Below are positions 6,541 through 6,544 of a stretch of 6,544 nt of DNA, in pieces. The notes under the pieces are model-generated. The model did no database searches and was not told the origin of the DNA. It saw nothing but the letters and a program-made list of their open reading frames with translations. This DNA comes from Clostridia bacterium (GTDB lineage Bacteria > Bacillota > Clostridia > UMGS1883), in contig JAJQCX010000127.1 in assembly GCA_021202495.1 (NCBI GenBank), positions 1 to 6,544 on the forward strand, written 5' to 3'. The stretch's first letter is position 1. Each line of letters opens with the position of its first letter. The translations under genes and the position numbers were made by a program.

Positions 6541-6544
6541 TTAA

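Noticed and set aside
1..6544. CRISPR array, tRNA/rRNA gene, insertion sequence or prophage element
   Set aside because: I saw no short regular repeats, no cloverleaf-like or rRNA-like sequence, and no transposase or integrase motifs in any frame.

Overview
The window is a compact run of bacterial genes, all on the minus strand, with no gap longer than about 60 bases. Several features suggest a low-to-mid-GC anaerobic Bacillota (Clostridia-like, perhaps a gut or rumen organism). These are a flavodoxin/ferredoxin protein of the EFR1 type, copper-amine-oxidase-N-like (CuAO_N) stalk domains, a Gram-positive style lipoprotein, strong GGGAGG ribosome binding sites and tight gene packing. The taxonomic call is inference from gene content only.

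Reading in the direction of transcription (right to left): a 40-base imperfect inverted repeat (6501-6540) lies just upstream of the first ribosome binding site. It is followed by an aldo/keto reductase (6482-5628), then an EFR1-type flavodoxin/2x[4Fe-4S] protein (5606-4809). Next comes a large exported protein (4812-2539) whose start overlaps the previous stop as ATGA. It carries a signal peptide, three carboxymuconolactone-decarboxylase (CMD) like segments, a CuAO_N stalk, one complete cupin and half of a second. An in-frame TAA (2539-2541) ends it in the middle of the second cupin. The same frame continues without interruption as 2538-877, which holds the rest of that cupin and a complete type-B carboxylesterase. 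The last gene (859 to beyond the left edge) encodes a lipoprotein with a second copy of the CuAO_N stalk followed by a flavodoxin domain cut by the window edge.

Intergenic distances are 21 bases, a 4-base overlap, 0 bases and 17 bases, so the genes probably form one operon. The set mixes two predicted cytoplasmic redox enzymes with two predicted surface proteins sharing a closely related stalk module (about 70% identical by hand count). A reasonable inference is one pathway in which an outside substrate is hydrolysed or modified by the exported protein and reduced inside or at the membrane. The substrate cannot be read from the sequence.

The main point for a second look is the in-frame TAA. 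It interrupts what otherwise looks like a single 1311-codon exported fusion protein. It may be a real nonsense allele, a sequence error, or a site of readthrough or restart.
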